A model generated the notes under the pieces. The model was not told the DNA's origin. It did not search any database and worked only from the letters and a program-made list of their open reading frames with translations. A program made the position numbers and the translations under genes. Positions 6,617 through 7,908 of a stretch of DNA of 7,908 nucleotides are shown here, one piece after another; position 1 is the first letter of the stretch; each line of letters begins with the position of its first letter. Source of the DNA: an uncultured Veillonella sp. (lineage in GTDB: Bacteria; Bacillota; Negativicutes; Veillonellales; Veillonellaceae); the NCBI RefSeq assembly GCF_905209685.1, contig NZ_CAJLUB010000090.1:1-7908 (forward strand), read 5' to 3'.

Positions 6617-7337
6617 AACTATAATTGTAGATGATGAATACCCAACTCGCCAAGAGCTAGCTACTATTCTAAGCAATATCAGTGATATTGAAATTGTAGC
6701 TCAATGTGCTATAGGTCAAGAACTCCTTGATTATCTTCAAAACAGTACTGTAGATATTGTTTTTCTCGATATCGAAATGCCTCAAATTAACGGCTTAGAT
6801 ATTGCGCGTATTATACGCACCACCATCCCTAACCCACCACAAATTGTTTTCTCTACTGGTTATGGTCAGTTCGCTGTCCAAGCTTTTGATTTGCAGGCCT
6901 TTGATTATGTTTTAAAACCATATACTCAGGAGCGCATCCTTATTGCAATAATGCGATATAGAAATTTCAAAAAGCAAACTGATAATATTAAACATAAGGA
7001 TAGTTTTAAACTTCCTATTTGGCATAACGATAAAATGATTCTGCTAAACCCGGAAACTGAGATAAGTCTTATACGAGCACAAGAACAAAAAATTATTGTT
7101 TCTACTAATAATGGTGAATTTGAAATCAATACCCCTTTAAAAGATTTAGAGCAAAAACTTAAGGAGCACGGCTTTCTTCGTACCCATAAATCATATATAG
7201 TTAACATTGGTAAAATCAGAGAGATAATTCCTTGGTTCAATGATACCTTTATACTCACTTTAGAAAACTGTGACTATAAAGAAATTCCTGTTTCACGCCA
7301 TTATTTACCAGACTTCAAGAAATTCTTAAATATCTAA
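6609..7337 (+). CDS. LytTR-family DNA-binding response regulator
   Basis: This 242-residue cytoplasmic transcription factor is the partner of the overlapping kinase gene. The receiver domain (1 to about 120) has the acidic pocket Asp8-Asp9, the phosphoacceptor Asp54 in VFLDIEMP, the switch Thr83 in FSTGYGQFA and Lys103 in DYVLKP, so it should be fully phosphorylatable. After a short linker, a LytTR domain (about 135-240) shows the typical FLRTHKSYIVNIGKIREI and the late PVSRHYLPDFKKFL. Such domains usually bind paired direct repeats upstream of a few target promoters, often a neighbouring transporter. GAGGTG at 6593-6598, inside the kinase gene, serves as ribosome binding site with 10 nt spacing. 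The likely targets are the divergent hydrolase-symporter operon and perhaps its own promoter; this is inferred from position. Confidence 0.95.
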   Translation: MIRTIIVDDEYPTRQELATILSNISDIEIVAQCAIGQELLDYLQNSTVDIVFLDIEMPQINGLDIARIIRTTIPNPPQIVFSTGYGQFAVQAFDLQAFDYVLKPYTQERILIAIMRYRNFKKQTDNIKHKDSFKLPIWHNDKMILLNPETEISLIRAQEQKIIVSTNNGEFEINTPLKDLEQKLKEHGFLRTHKSYIVNIGKIREIIPWFNDTFILTLENCDYKEIPVSRHYLPDFKKFLNI

Positions 7338-7476
7338 CGAACCTCTAGATCTATCGTAAGCGTCAAATCTTTACTATTGTGTAAATTACGCTACAGAACC
7401 TAATGCACTTTCTGCATCCTTTGACAGAAACCCTACTCGCAAAATATTTCTAAATAAAGCATAGATTTCTGCACGC

Positions 7477-7506
7477 AAAACAGGCAGCAAATCCGCTGCC
7501 TGTTTT
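7477..7506. terminator. Bidirectional rho-independent terminator
   Basis: AAAACAGGCAGC (7477-7488) and GCTGCCTGTTTT (7495-7506) form a perfect 12-bp stem with a six-base loop. The GC-rich inner stem with A-run on one side and T-run on the other lets it work on both strands. It lies between the convergent regulator gene (ending 7337) and the right-edge gene (ending 7525), serving both. Confidence 0.92.
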
Positions 7507-7524
7507 ACTTATTCCATATGCTTA

Positions 7525-7908
7525 TTACAATCTGCGCATAACAAATCCTTGCATAGCATCATCCCACAAAAGCTCCAGCTGCAAATCCGTGCAATATTTT
7601 CTCTGCATGCCAAAGGTAGCTTCCGGAGGCATATATTCATATTGGCTAAGCAGGATAAAACGTCCGCTTCCGTCCGTGTTAATCTTGGTTACGATTTGCC
7701 GCCACTGGTCAATGGCATAGCCATTTTTAGCTAAATCCTCCAAGGTCACGTAGGTCAGCCATTGTCCGTTTTGCTTGCCGATAAGCCAATAACCGCAGTT
7801 CTGCTCATGAGCACCGATAGTGGCATTTATTTCAAAAAATATATTTTCGGGATTGGCGGTAAAAACATCCCGCACCCTATAGCCAACCATTCCATTCTCC
7901 GCAGGAAC
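7525..7908 (-). CDS. Unrecognised protein, C-terminal part (5' end outside window)
   Basis: The frame is open from the right edge to TAA 7525 and encodes 127 residues. An ATG at 7890 with GGAG 6 nt upstream could be a start, but the frame continues upstream without a stop and the peptide begins mid-domain, so continuation off the edge is more likely. The visible part has no hydrophobic helix and is rich in aromatic and polar residues, with stretches such as ENIFFEINATIG, CGYWLIGKQNGQWLTYVTLE and GRFILLSQYEYMP that suggest a beta-rich fold. It has two cysteines (visible residues 38 and 105, counted from the edge). It may be a secreted or envelope protein whose signal peptide lies outside, but nothing here shows that. 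Local GC content looks somewhat higher than in the regulator gene. No family was recognised. It converges on the regulator gene and shares its terminator. Confidence 0.7.
   Translation of the reverse strand, partial: VPAENGMVGYRVRDVFTANPENIFFEINATIGAHEQNCGYWLIGKQNGQWLTYVTLEDLAKNGYAIDQWRQIVTKINTDGSGRFILLSQYEYMPPEATFGMQRKYCTDLQLELLWDDAMQGFVMRRL

Noticed and set aside
6926..7258. Minus-strand frame of 110 codons inside the regulator gene
   Set aside because: Shadow of the LytTR-domain coding sequence, without ribosome binding site or motif.
7549..7734. Plus-strand frame of 61 codons
   Set aside because: Antisense to the right-edge gene; no start signal and no recognisable product.

Overview
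The window looks like chromosomal DNA of a low-GC Bacillota-type bacterium. The genes are AT-rich, nearly every gene has a strong AGGAGG-like Shine-Dalgarno sequence, and the proteins (LytS/LytTR two-component pair, class C-type group II intron, sodium:solute symporter) are common in that phylum. A Negativicutes or clostridial gut anaerobe is plausible, but the genus cannot be read from the sequence.

Layout. Positions 1-1773 are the 5' part of a group II intron on the minus strand: about 435 nt of 5' ribozyme RNA (1339-1773) followed by the intron-encoded reverse transcriptase/maturase (446 codons visible, running off the left edge). The intron lies immediately behind a rho-independent terminator (1774-1808). 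That terminator closes a minus-strand operon read from about 4440 leftwards: a nitrilase-superfamily amidohydrolase (4348-3536), a sodium:solute symporter (3502-2012) and a 30-residue single-helix membrane microprotein (1996-1904). A 594-bp AT-rich divergent intergenic region (4349-4942) carries an extended -10 promoter for each direction and a 22-bp near-perfect palindrome. On the plus strand follows a LytS-type sensor kinase (4943-6616) overlapping by 8 nt a LytTR-type response regulator (6609-7337). A perfect 12-bp bidirectional terminator hairpin (7477-7506) separates this pair from the C-terminal end of an unrecognised protein on the minus strand (7525-7908, continuing off the right edge).

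How the parts may work together (inference). Divergent LytS/LytTR pairs often control the adjacent transporter gene. The simplest reading is that the sensor detects a small extracellular compound, the regulator switches on the divergent operon, the symporter (perhaps with the microprotein as a subunit) imports an amide, carbamoyl or nitrile compound, and the cytoplasmic hydrolase cleaves it. The substrate is not evident. The intron is a later, nearly neutral insertion: class C introns home to terminator hairpins, and here a candidate EBS1 in the intron pairs over 8 nt with the terminator's T-tract.
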